Assembly: GCF_009647605.1 (NCBI RefSeq) | Contig: NZ_WJIF01000002.1 | Coordinates: forward strand, 186,001 to 250,000 | DNA length: 64,000 nucleotides | Reading direction: 5' to 3' | Source of the DNA: Agromyces agglutinans | Lineage (GTDB): Bacteria > Actinomycetota > Actinomycetes > Actinomycetales > Microbacteriaceae | Part shown: positions 17,801 to 25,152 of the stretch, one piece after another | How positions within the stretch are numbered: the stretch's first letter is position 1 | Layout of the letters: each line of letters opens with the position of its first letter | Translations under genes and position numbers: made by a program | Notes under the pieces: generated by a model | The model's input: the letters and a program-made list of their open reading frames with translations, nothing else | Told to the model about the DNA's origin: nothing | The model's database searches: none

Positions 17801-18135
17801 AGCTGACGCCGCCCGACACGACGGCGCCGACGCTCGAGCTCGACGCCGACCCGGGGCGCATCTGGCTGCCCCTCGGCCAGTGGCGAACGATCGACATCGA
17901 CGTGGAGGCATCCGATGACTCGGGCGACGTCACCGTCGAACTCGTCGCGGCGACCGCGCAGGGCTCGAAGCGCGCCGAGGTGCAGCAGATCACCGACACC
18001 CGATTCCGGGTGCGGGCCATGCCGCACGCGTCGTACACCTTCGAGTACCGCGCGACGGATGCCTCGGGCAACAGCGTGACCGACCGCGTCACGGTGTACA
18101 CGGGGCTGCAGGGAATCTGGCCGTTCGGTCTCTAG
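14842..18135 (+). CDS. Secreted ExeM/NucH-type endonuclease with lamin-tail domain
   Basis: The 1097-residue protein has a signal peptide (hydrophobic run to about residue 36, cleavage near AVAAP), a lamin-tail-like beta domain (residues 37-150, GLIISEVVEGSSNNKAVELFN), a second such domain (EFSASTTGDDEEYLEVFG, about 218-380), an OB-like region (VTIGSVQGSGDVSP, 425-560) and a C-terminal endonuclease/exonuclease/phosphatase domain. Catalytic marks are SFNVLNYF (about 691), IEIENN (732), NHLKSKGSDC (827), GDLNSYDHEDP (882) and SSDHDP (976). A short Ig-like domain ends the chain. It should degrade extracellular DNA for phosphate or carbon. The gene appears monocistronic. Confidence 0.94.
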   Translation: MHRPVRTSARRGGIVAAAAASLVAAGLVAAPAAVAAPDGGLIISEVVEGSSNNKAVELFNASDAAIDLAATTTSLAFSFNGSATAGLTIPLTGSIPAGATYVVAHASASAPILAVAAQTNSSGWFNGDDAISLLQAGAVVDSFGQAGVDPGTEWGTGLVSTADNTLRRTATVCVGDSVPDDAFDPAAQWTGLATDTFDGLGAHTTDCDGVVPEPVSPVINEFSASTTGDDEEYLEVFGDPNADLSGYAVLEVEGDTAPTSPVGLVDGVFPLGTTDEDGRYLVDLANGDLENGTVSLLLVSGFTGAAGDDLDVENDGVLDAGLAFEVVDAVAVTDGGAGDAAYGGVVLGVSYDGLPFAPGGASRIPDGTDTDAPADWVRNDFDLAGIPGRPGTLVDGEAVNTPGAENTTELVVEPEPGPDASCEADFVTIGSVQGSGDVSPVVGDLVEIEGVVTGDFQDGGFEGYYVQDPGDWDAATSDGIFVHVPEGPEVAAGGIPVAPGDTVHVVGTVSEFFGLTEVTATGPLAVEVCGTGAELPAPIALELPIAPADREAYEGMRVTLPQTLTILETFEYGQFGLITMGTERHNQPTAMFLPGSPEAVALAEFNVNDSIGLDDGRGVQNPDPAIHPNGQEFTLDNAFRAGDHVTNATGVLDYRFDQWSVQPTQPADFESVLPRESLPDVGGDLKVASFNVLNYFTTLDSRGANTPEEFERQQAKIVAAISEIDADVVGLIEIENNGGVAANALAEALNAVMGAGTYDVIETGPLGTDVITTALIYKPALVEPRGAHAVLDTSVDPRFLDDFNRPALAQTFASIETGEQVTVVVNHLKSKGSDCNDVGDPTDPNGQGNCNGVRTAAAEAMVDWLAGDPTGQGAVGRELIIGDLNSYDHEDPIRVLTGAGYTDLEKQFNGEEAYSYVFDGQLGYLDYALAGTGLVAEVTGATAWHINSDEPSIIDYDMTFKKPAQDALFAPDAFRSSDHDPVIVGIELTPPDTTAPTLELDADPGRIWLPLGQWRTIDIDVEASDDSGDVTVELVAATAQGSKRAEVQQITDTRFRVRAMPHASYTFEYRATDASGNSVTDRVTVYTGLQGIWPFGL

Positions 18136-18138
18136 CCC

Positions 18139-18188
18139 CCAGGCGGCGCACGCCCCTTCACCCGAGGGAGGGGCGCGCGTCGGCCTGG
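18139..18188. terminator. Long GC-rich hairpin after the nuclease gene
   Basis: CCAGGC (18139-18144) pairs with GCCTGG (18183-18188), and inside it GCACGCCCCT pairs imperfectly with AGGGGCGCGC. It begins 4 nt after the nuclease stop and could end transcription, although no U-tract follows. Confidence 0.5.
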
Positions 18189-18241
18189 CGTCGGAGACCC
18201 GCGCGCCCGTCGAGCGGCATGGGTGAGCCTCGAGGAGCACA

Positions 18242-18853
18242 ATGACCCTCATGGACGCTCCGCTCGCCACCACCTTCACCGCTGGGCTGCCCGAGTGGCT
18301 CGTCGCCGATCTCGATGCCGTCTCTTCGAGAAGACTCGTCACGCCCGAGCAGCGCGTCGCGCTCGTGAACGAACTCGCCGACCGCAACTGGCGGGCGGGC
18401 AACGGCGGGCCGTTCGCGGCGCTCGTGGTCGACATGTCGACGAATCGACTCGTCTCGGTCGGCGTCAACGTGGTGCTCGCGACCGGGCTCAGCTCGACCC
18501 ACGCCGAGGTCACTGCGCTGAGCCTCGCCCAGCAGCGCCTCGGCCGCTGGGATCTCGGCGCCGACGGCGCCGACCTCGAGCTCGTGGTCAACTGGCGGAC
18601 CTGCGTCATGTGCTACGGCGCGGCGATGTGGTCGGGGGTGCGCCGGCTCACGCTCGCGGGCGACGGGCCGGAGTGCGAGCAGCTCACCGGGTTCGACGAG
18701 GGCCCGTTGGCGGCCGACTGGCGCGAGGAGTTCGAGCGCCGTGGCATCCGCGTGACGACCGATGTCGCCCGCGACGAGGCGGTCGAGGTGTTCCGTGCCT
18801 TCGGTGCGTCGGACGCGGTCGTCTACAACGCTCGCGGGGCAGCGTCGGGCTGA
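18242..18853 (+). CDS. Cytidine/deoxycytidylate-type nucleoside deaminase
   Basis: The 203-residue protein has the zinc-dependent deaminase core: STHAEVTALSLAQ (about residue 84) supplies the first Zn ligand and the catalytic Glu, and RTCVMCYGAAMWSGV (about 119) supplies the Cys-x-x-Cys ligands. Most relatives have Pro-Cys in the second motif (EPCPMC); here it is Thr-Cys-Val-Met-Cys. The overall layout is closest to guanine deaminase/tRNA-adenosine deaminase-like proteins. The substrate is uncertain. It starts 106 nt after the secreted nuclease and could use nucleosides released by it, but that is speculation. Confidence 0.88.
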   Translation: MTLMDAPLATTFTAGLPEWLVADLDAVSSRRLVTPEQRVALVNELADRNWRAGNGGPFAALVVDMSTNRLVSVGVNVVLATGLSSTHAEVTALSLAQQRLGRWDLGADGADLELVVNWRTCVMCYGAAMWSGVRRLTLAGDGPECEQLTGFDEGPLAADWREEFERRGIRVTTDVARDEAVEVFRAFGASDAVVYNARGAASG

Positions 18854-18869
18854 GCCGACGCCGATGGCT

Positions 18870-19229
18870 TCAAACCAGGAAGCACCACACGAGCACCGCG
18901 ACGCAGAGCACGAGCATCCCGGTGGCATTGACGAACAGGTTGCGGCCGAAGTCACGCGCGCGCACGTGCATGCCGATCGCGACGAGGAAGTAGGCCACGA
19001 GGGCCGCCGACGTGAGGAGGCCGAGGAACGGGACCCAGATGCCGAGCACGAGGCCCGCAGCCGCCGCGAACTTCAGCGGCGCCATCACCCACCACAGGCT
19101 GCGCGGCCAGCCGACGTCGACGAAGCACTGCGCGATGAAGGCGACCGGCTTCATGCACAGGATGCCGTCGACCAGCTGGACGGCCGCAAGGATGAGCACC
19201 GGCCAGATCGGTTCGGGGAGCAGGGTCAT
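18870..19229 (-). CDS. DoxX-like integral membrane protein
   Basis: This 119-residue protein has four hydrophobic segments: VLILAAVQLVDGILCM, LKFAAAAGLVLGIW, LGLLTSAALVAYFLVAIGMH and MLVLCVAVLVWCFLV. They are arranged as in DoxX-like proteins, whose roles include redox and thiol homeostasis. The ATG has an unusually strong site, AAAGGAGGT, five bases upstream. It is divergent from a TetR gene and a palindrome lies between the two starts, so expression is probably controlled by that repressor. Confidence 0.85.
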   Translation of the reverse strand: MTLLPEPIWPVLILAAVQLVDGILCMKPVAFIAQCFVDVGWPRSLWWVMAPLKFAAAAGLVLGIWVPFLGLLTSAALVAYFLVAIGMHVRARDFGRNLFVNATGMLVLCVAVLVWCFLV

Positions 19230-19247
19230 CGTCACCTCCTTTGCATT

Positions 19248-19270
19248 CCATACCATACCGTATGGTACGG
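19248..19270. promoter_or_regulatory. TetR operator-like palindrome between doxX-like and TetR genes
   Basis: TACCATAC (19251-19258), a central C, and GTATGGTA (19260-19267) form a perfect inverted repeat. It extends to CCATACCATAC/GTATGGTACGG with one mismatch (19248-19270). It lies 18 nt from the DoxX-like start and 19 nt from the TetR start, where it can control both. Confidence 0.82.
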
Positions 19271-19289
19271 ATCGCTGGTAGGATGAACC

Positions 19290-19850
19290 ATGCCCACCCG
19301 TGACGATTGGCTCGACGAAGGCCTCCGCGTGCTCGCCGAACAGGGCGCGCCCGCCGTGCGAACCGACCGCATCGCGGCGCGTCTCGGCCTCACGAAGGGA
19401 TCGTTCCACCATCACTTCGCGGGGGCGCCCGATTATCGACGGTCCCTGCTCGACCGCTACGAGTCGCAGATGCTCGCGGCGCTCGACGCGGTCGTGGCCG
19501 AGGCATCCGCCGCCTCTCCCGGAGACACGTTCGCGATTCTCCGCGATCGGGCGGCGTCGGCGCTCGAACAACCGCTCGAGGCGGCCATGCGCGCGTGGGC
19601 GTTCCAAGACGACGATGCACGGGCAGCGCAGGGGCGCGTCGACACGGCCAGGCTCGAGGCGCTGACCGCGCTCTGGAGCCGCGTGGTCGACGACCCGGCC
19701 GACGCGCGCACGGCCGCCCTGCTGCCGCACCTCGTCGTCATCGGTGCGGGCATGGCGCTGCCGCCGGTCGATCGCGACGATCTCGCACGGTTGTTCGACC
19801 TGCTCGTGCGGCTCGTGCCGCACGCCGGCGGCGCGGGCGGCGGTGACTGA
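19290..19850 (+). CDS. TetR-family transcriptional regulator
   Basis: The 186-residue protein begins with a TetR helix-turn-helix (DRIAARLGLTKGSFHHHF, residues 25-42), then an all-helical ligand domain. AGGATG is a usable ribosome binding site. The divergent DoxX-like gene and the palindrome between them make this a typical one-target repressor unit. The ligand is not known. The stop is the first arm of a 9-bp inverted repeat (TGACTGAGT at 19844-19852 with its complement at 19905-19913), a weak terminator candidate. Confidence 0.92.
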   Translation: MPTRDDWLDEGLRVLAEQGAPAVRTDRIAARLGLTKGSFHHHFAGAPDYRRSLLDRYESQMLAALDAVVAEASAASPGDTFAILRDRAASALEQPLEAAMRAWAFQDDDARAAQGRVDTARLEALTALWSRVVDDPADARTAALLPHLVVIGAGMALPPVDRDDLARLFDLLVRLVPHAGGAGGGD

Positions 19851-19960
19851 GTCGGCGCCTGCGGTTGCTCGGATTGGCCGTGAGTCGCGGGTTCAAGCAC
19901 CGTTACTCAGTCAGCGCCGCAATGGATCCGCCTGCTGGCTCGGGCGGAAGAGATCACCCG

Positions 19961-20272
19961 TCAGAGATCGGAACCCGGAGGAGGCCATTCATTCGATGGG
20001 AGATCAATCGGCTCGGAGGTGGTCCAACTGACGATCCGCCCCATGACCCCCACGCGGAGGAGAGCGAACTCGCCATGCTTCTGAGCGCCTCGCTTCGAGA
20101 GACCGAACCACGGAGACCCGGAAGTAGCGAAGGACATCAAGTCCCGGTTCCTGTGCACCTGGTCGGTGATCTTCAGGACAGCCTCTTTATCGGTGCGGTC
20201 AACCAATTCCCAACCGTCGGCCACCATGCGCTTGATCGTTTGCGTGAGGAGGGAATCCCAAACCAGCGCCAT
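19961..20272 (-). CDS. Small hypothetical protein in lower-GC DNA
   Basis: This 103-residue frame is supported by its sequence character: TIKRMVADGWELVDRTDKEAVLKI resembles short actinobacterial proteins of unknown role that share a V-x-x-GW-x-V-x-x-x-x-x-x-x-A-V-L pattern. No function is known to me. The DNA here is visibly less GC-rich than its surroundings, and codon use includes AAG, ATC, TTT and AGT more often, which fits a recent arrival. No ribosome binding site is obvious. It lies alone between a TetR gene and tdk. Confidence 0.6.
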   Translation of the reverse strand: MALVWDSLLTQTIKRMVADGWELVDRTDKEAVLKITDQVHRNRDLMSFATSGSPWFGLSKRGAQKHGEFALLRVGVMGRIVSWTTSEPIDLPSNEWPPPGSDL

Positions 20273-20372
20273 GTCGTCAGGCTATTGCAGGCCACCGCGC
20301 CACCGACCTTGGTCGACAACTCTCGACAGTCCCGGGTCTTTCGGATCAGTTCCACGTGCCGGACCCCTCACC

Positions 20373-20378
20373 TAGGCT
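20373..20378 (+). promoter_or_regulatory. Putative -10 element of a leaderless tdk promoter
   Basis: TAGGCT (TANNNT) ends 7 nt before the tdk ATG and there is no ribosome binding site between them. Confidence 0.48.
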
Positions 20379-20385
20379 CTGACCC

Positions 20386-20976
20386 ATGCCCAGGAACCCG
20401 AACGGCCGGCTCCAGGTGGTCTGCGGGCCGATGTTCGCCGGCAAGTCCGAGGAGCTCCTGCGGCGAGTCCGCCGTGCGCAACTCGCCGGACTCGCCGTCG
20501 AGGTCGTCAACCACGCGCTGGACGATCGCCACACTGCGGGCCGAGTTGCCTCGCACTCGGGGCTCAGCATCGCGTCCCGATCCGTGCCCCACGTGGAGTC
20601 GCTCGTGGAACTGGTCGGCGAACGCGAGTTGGACCTGCTGGCGATCGACGAGGCCCAGTTCTTCGGGCCGGAGCTCGTCCCGGCCGTCGACACGTTGGTG
20701 CGCACCGGGATTTCGGTGGTCGTCGCCGGTCTCTGCGTGACGTTCGACGGCCGTCCCTTCGAACCGCTCCCGTCGCTCATGGCGCTCGCCGAGGACGTCA
20801 CGAAGCTCACCGCCGTGTGCGCGGTGTGCGGACAGGACGCCGCATTCCATCAGCGCGTCTTCGCCTCCGACGTCGCGGACGCTCGCGTCGCGACCGCCGA
20901 GCACGTGGGCGGCATCGAGTCGTACCAGGCCCGCTGCAGGCGGCACTTCGGCGAACGGGGCCCTCGCTCCGCGTGA
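20386..20976 (+). CDS. tdk: Thymidine kinase (TK1 type)
   Basis: The 196-residue enzyme has a P-loop GPMFAGKSEELLRR (residues 14-27), a Walker B-like IDEAQFF with the catalytic Glu nearby (residues 87-93), a thymidine-binding lasso, and zinc ligands in CAVCG (145-149) and RCRRHF near the C-terminus. It phosphorylates thymidine with ATP in the salvage pathway. Many actinobacteria lack this enzyme, so its presence beside lower-GC DNA may reflect transfer, although the gene's own composition is similar to that of the region. Initiation seems leaderless. Confidence 0.96.
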   Translation: MPRNPNGRLQVVCGPMFAGKSEELLRRVRRAQLAGLAVEVVNHALDDRHTAGRVASHSGLSIASRSVPHVESLVELVGERELDLLAIDEAQFFGPELVPAVDTLVRTGISVVVAGLCVTFDGRPFEPLPSLMALAEDVTKLTAVCAVCGQDAAFHQRVFASDVADARVATAEHVGGIESYQARCRRHFGERGPRSA

Positions 20977-21015
20977 TGCGTCGCCCAACCGACGGTCCCG
21001 CCATCTCGGAGTCGG

Positions 21016-22329
21016 CTATCGGGCGGCCGCGTCCGGCAGGGGTCTGCTGATCGGCACGAGTGGCGGTGGCGTCCACGCTCCGGTTCGGACATCGTCGCGC
21101 GGAAGGTAGAGCCGCAAGTCAGCGGTGAACGGCTTGCCCGCCGGTGTGGGGAGCCAGTTCGTCTCGGGGGTGCCGGTCGGGAGCTCGGGTGCGAACGTCA
21201 GCGTGATCGCCCCGTCGGCGTCGGCTTCCAGGGGACGGCCGGATCCGACGGTGAATCGGCCCGCGCGGTTCGGGACAAGCAGGTAGTCGGGCTTGCCGTA
21301 CACCGTCAACGACCAGAATGCGTCGACGACCGCGTCGGGCAGGGTGTCGGGGGCGAATCTCATCCGGTACACGTGTTCGCCGGTCGTCGGAGCACCGTTC
21401 GCGTCGACGTGGAGGAGTTCGTACACCGCCTCCCTGGAGGAGTTCCACCAGATGCCGCCGAAGTTCGCGGTGGCGCGGAACCAGTAGTCGTCGCCGAACT
21501 TCGGGTAGGCGGCTGTGGAGGACCATCCGTTGGTGACGTTGCCGAAGTGCGCGACGAAGTCCATGAACGCCGGCACCGCGGCCGAGCGGATCTGCTGGTC
21601 GAGGGCCGCCACGCGGTCGGAATCGTCACGCAGGAACGCGCTGATTCGGCGCGCGAGGGGTTGCAGCTCATCGGCTCTGCCGCAGGCATCCGCCGGAGTG
21701 AGCGCGGCAGACAGGTATGGCTCGGTGAACATCCACGCCCCCGGCAGGTGGGCGTTGTCGAACGCGGGGATCTCGATCGGAGCCGACACCGCCGGCGACC
21801 CCGTCGAGGAGAGCGTGAATCCGTGCTGGAGCCGCACGGCCGCATCAACGTCGTCACCGATCTGCACGCGAGTGAGCAGCTTGGCCTTCGACGACGGGAT
21901 ATCGACCCGGTAGCAGCCCTCGGGGATCGCGGGAGAGCTGCCCGCCAGGCAGATCGCAAAGCGACCGTTCGGATGATCCGGGAAGTTGCGGTCGTTGATG
22001 TTGTGCGTGATCTCGGCCCACTCGTCCACGATCTGGGCCGTGTAATACCGCCCGGCCGGCACGGCCGGGATCTCGAGGATCGCCGGGGTGTGCTCGTCGA
22101 CGGCGATCCACGCCTCGGAGTAGACGACATCGAGGTTGGGGTTCACGAATGTGGGCGCGGATGCCGCGGAAGAGCCCACGACCACTGCCGGGTTGTGCTT
22201 GAGGACGTTGTACCCGATGCCCTCCTCGGCAACGTCGACGCCCTCCTGCCGCATCACCAGGTAGCGGCCCAGCAGGTACACCCACGCTTCCGTGACCTGC
22301 TCGTTCGTCGGCGAAGTCGCATCAACCAT
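21016..22329 (-). CDS. DUF1254/DUF1214 domain protein
   Basis: The 437-residue protein has an N-terminal DUF1254 region (NPNLDVVYSEAWIAV and PAVPAGRYYTAQIVDEW, residues 60-115) and a C-terminal DUF1214 region (VDAFWSLTVYGKPDYLLVPN and LPTGTPETNWLPTPAGKPF). These two domains usually occur together, in proteins that are often exported; I see no signal peptide here. The biochemical role is unknown. It converges with tdk and has about 140 nt of non-coding DNA before its start in which I see nothing distinctive. Confidence 0.88.
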   Translation of the reverse strand: MVDATSPTNEQVTEAWVYLLGRYLVMRQEGVDVAEEGIGYNVLKHNPAVVVGSSAASAPTFVNPNLDVVYSEAWIAVDEHTPAILEIPAVPAGRYYTAQIVDEWAEITHNINDRNFPDHPNGRFAICLAGSSPAIPEGCYRVDIPSSKAKLLTRVQIGDDVDAAVRLQHGFTLSSTGSPAVSAPIEIPAFDNAHLPGAWMFTEPYLSAALTPADACGRADELQPLARRISAFLRDDSDRVAALDQQIRSAAVPAFMDFVAHFGNVTNGWSSTAAYPKFGDDYWFRATANFGGIWWNSSREAVYELLHVDANGAPTTGEHVYRMRFAPDTLPDAVVDAFWSLTVYGKPDYLLVPNRAGRFTVGSGRPLEADADGAITLTFAPELPTGTPETNWLPTPAGKPFTADLRLYLPRDDVRTGAWTPPPLVPISRPLPDAAAR

Positions 22330-22469
22330 CTACATCCCCCAATGTGCGCGATCAGGCGATCGCGCGCACCCCACCATATCGACGAGGCATTCATCGACCG
22401 AGGCGACGTCGAGCGCTGATGATGGGCCGTCGGTTCCCCGACGGCCCATCATCAGGACGACATGAGGGG

Positions 22470-23258
22470 TCAGTCGCGAGGACCGCGCCCATGACGGCGA
22501 CCGCCGTCGTGCACGTGCACGTGGACGTGCACATCCTGGCGGCCGTGGCCGTGGCCGTGGCCGTGGCCGTGGCCGTGCCCGTGGCCGGCGCCGTCGGGCG
22601 CGCAATCGGGCCGCCGGCGACCGAAGCCGTGACGCTCGAAGCCGGGGCGCTCGTGCTCGTCGCGCTCCGGGCCGAAGCCCTGTTGCTCATGCGGGCCGAA
22701 GCCTTCGTGGCCATACCGGCTTCGCGGGCCGAAGCGGCGGCCGCCGCGGCGACCGCGCGGCATGGGTGCGGATTCGTCCCAGCCGAGCTCGCGCGCGATG
22801 GTCTCGAGGGTTGCGAGGGTGGTCTCGTATGCCTCGGGGCTCACGGCGCCGGCGACGCGTTCGCGGAGCGAGCGCACCTGTGCGAAGAGGCGATCCCGGG
22901 CCTCGCGGCCCGCGTCCGTGAGCTCGGGCGGGATGCCCTCGACCCAGCCGCGCTCGGCCAGGCGGCCGAGCTTGTCGGGGCGGGCGCGCAGGCGCGCGGC
23001 GAGCTGCTCATCACGGGCGTCGCCCGCGAGCAGGTTCAGGGCGCGCCAGTCGCGGCGGGTCAGGCCATCGGCGGCGAAGAGCGCCTCCATCTCCTCGGAG
23101 AGGCGGCGGTCGACGACCTTGAGCCAGAAACCGAGGGGGCGGTTCGGCGTCGCCCCGGTTTCCGGTCCGTCGTGGTCGTGCCCAGGTGCGTGCTGGTGGT
23201 CGCGCTCGTTCATCGAGTCGTTGCCCGGCTCGTCGGGGATCTGTCGATCGGTGTTCAT
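22470..23258 (-). CDS. MarR-like regulator with long Gly-His/Val-His C-terminal tail
   Basis: The 262-residue product has a winged-helix core of MarR type (PLGFWLKVVDRRLSEEMEAL, LTRRDWRALNLLAG, LTDAGREARDRLFAQV, residues 40-150). It then has an Arg/Gly/Phe/His-rich region with repeated FGP and a tail of seven Gly-His dipeptides followed by four Val-His units. The tail could bind Ni, Cu, Zn or Co. The core lacks the usual recognition-helix spacing of strong MarR proteins, so DNA binding is likely but not sure. AGGAAAGGA precedes the ATG at 23258. It is divergent from a second MarR gene with its own His-rich low-complexity segment. Confidence 0.82.
   Translation of the reverse strand: MNTDRQIPDEPGNDSMNERDHQHAPGHDHDGPETGATPNRPLGFWLKVVDRRLSEEMEALFAADGLTRRDWRALNLLAGDARDEQLAARLRARPDKLGRLAERGWVEGIPPELTDAGREARDRLFAQVRSLRERVAGAVSPEAYETTLATLETIARELGWDESAPMPRGRRGGRRFGPRSRYGHEGFGPHEQQGFGPERDEHERPGFERHGFGRRRPDCAPDGAGHGHGHGHGHGHGHGRQDVHVHVHVHDGGRRHGRGPRD
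22541..22582. repeat. Hexanucleotide tandem repeat GGCCGT in a coding region
   Basis: Six perfect copies of GGCCGT run from 22541 to 22576 and a seventh, GCCCGT, follows. Read on the minus strand they encode the Gly-His tail of the MarR-like regulator. The unit is a multiple of three, so slippage would change tail length without a frameshift. Confidence 0.95.
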
Positions 23259-23318
23259 GGGGTTCCTTTCCTCGGTGCACCTCGTGGGTGCCCGGCGCGC
23301 GATGCGCGAGATGTGTTG

Positions 23319-23358
23319 CATGTCTCATGACATGTATATGTAGGATGACATGCATGTC
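23319..23358. promoter_or_regulatory. Paired CATGTC/GACATG operator-like sites
   Basis: CATGTC-TCAT-GACATG (23319-23334) is a palindrome with a 4-nt spacer, and GACATGCATGTC (23347-23358) is a perfect 12-bp palindrome of the same half-sites. ATGACATG recurs 18 bp apart (23327 and 23345). The second site covers the start codon of the rightward MarR gene. Together they lie in the only gap between two divergent MarR genes. Confidence 0.7.
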
Positions 23359-23980
23359 CGACTCGAGTCAAGCGACGCCCGGCGAACCCACAGGTTCCGA
23401 TCCCGTCGACGAGATCGACCGGGCGCTGGGGTCGCTCCGCGGCGGGCGAGCGGGCGGCCCCGGCGGCCCCTTCGGGCCGGGCCCGATCGGAGCCGGCCCC
23501 TTCGGAGCCGGCCCCTTCGGACCGGGCCCGTTCGGCCGAGGCCCGAGCAGGGCGCACCATGGCCACCATGACGACGGTGAACACTCGCAGCGCCGCGGAC
23601 ACCACGGCCGACCCGACCGCCGCGGGGGCCCCGGCGCGCGCGGCGGCCATGCCGCCCTGCGGCTGCTCGCCGCGCTCCACACGCACGGCCCGAGTTCGGT
23701 GAGCGCCCTGGCCGAGCACATCGGCGTCGATCAGCCACGAGCGAGCCGACTGGCCCAGGCCGCGGTCGAGGCCGGACAGGTGCGGCGCGACGTCGACCCG
23801 GCCGACGCCAGGCGGAGCATCCTCGTCTTGACCGACGCCGGTCGAGCGGCGCTGACGTCGACCCTCGACCGTCGGCGCGGCGCCATCGAGGCCGCGCTGT
23901 CGGGGTTCAGCGACGCCGAGCGCGTCGAGTTCGCGAGGCTCTTCACCCGCTTCGTCGAGGCCTGGCCGCGCGAGCGCTGA
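23354..23980 (+). CDS. MarR-family regulator with Gly/Pro/Phe and His-rich N-terminal region
   Basis: The 208-residue protein has an unusual first 90 residues: six-residue repeats of the type GPFGxG followed by AHHGHHDDG and an Arg/His/Gly stretch. A regular MarR winged helix follows: LRLLAALHTHGPSSVSAL, then AEHIGVDQPRASRLAQ and DARRSILVLTDAGRAAL, about residues 97-170. Two in-frame starts exist; I chose ATG 23354, eight bases after AGGA, over ATG 23345. It ends 77 nt before the convergent transporter ATPase gene. The divergent neighbour is also MarR-like and His-rich, so a shared metal- or stress-responsive circuit is possible. Confidence 0.85.
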   Translation: MSDSSQATPGEPTGSDPVDEIDRALGSLRGGRAGGPGGPFGPGPIGAGPFGAGPFGPGPFGRGPSRAHHGHHDDGEHSQRRGHHGRPDRRGGPGARGGHAALRLLAALHTHGPSSVSALAEHIGVDQPRASRLAQAAVEAGQVRRDVDPADARRSILVLTDAGRAALTSTLDRRRGAIEAALSGFSDAERVEFARLFTRFVEAWPRER

Positions 23981-24057
23981 TCGCGTCAGCCGCGAGCACT
24001 GATCGCCGCCACCCACGAGCAGCACGGCCCCCGCCGGCCGACCCGCGAAGCGGCCCG

Positions 24058-25148
<1,091 letters not shown>

Positions 25149-25152
<4 letters not shown>

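Noticed and set aside
16156..18609. Very long open frame (817 codons) on the strand opposite the secreted nuclease
   Set aside because: It has Arg/Gly/Val/Ala-rich composition, no recognisable domain and no start signal. It is the mirror of a well-supported nuclease gene in GC-rich DNA.
19851..19960. GGGTTCAAGC near 19890 considered as part of a tRNA or an attachment site
   Set aside because: No acceptor stem, D arm or anticodon arm can be drawn around it.
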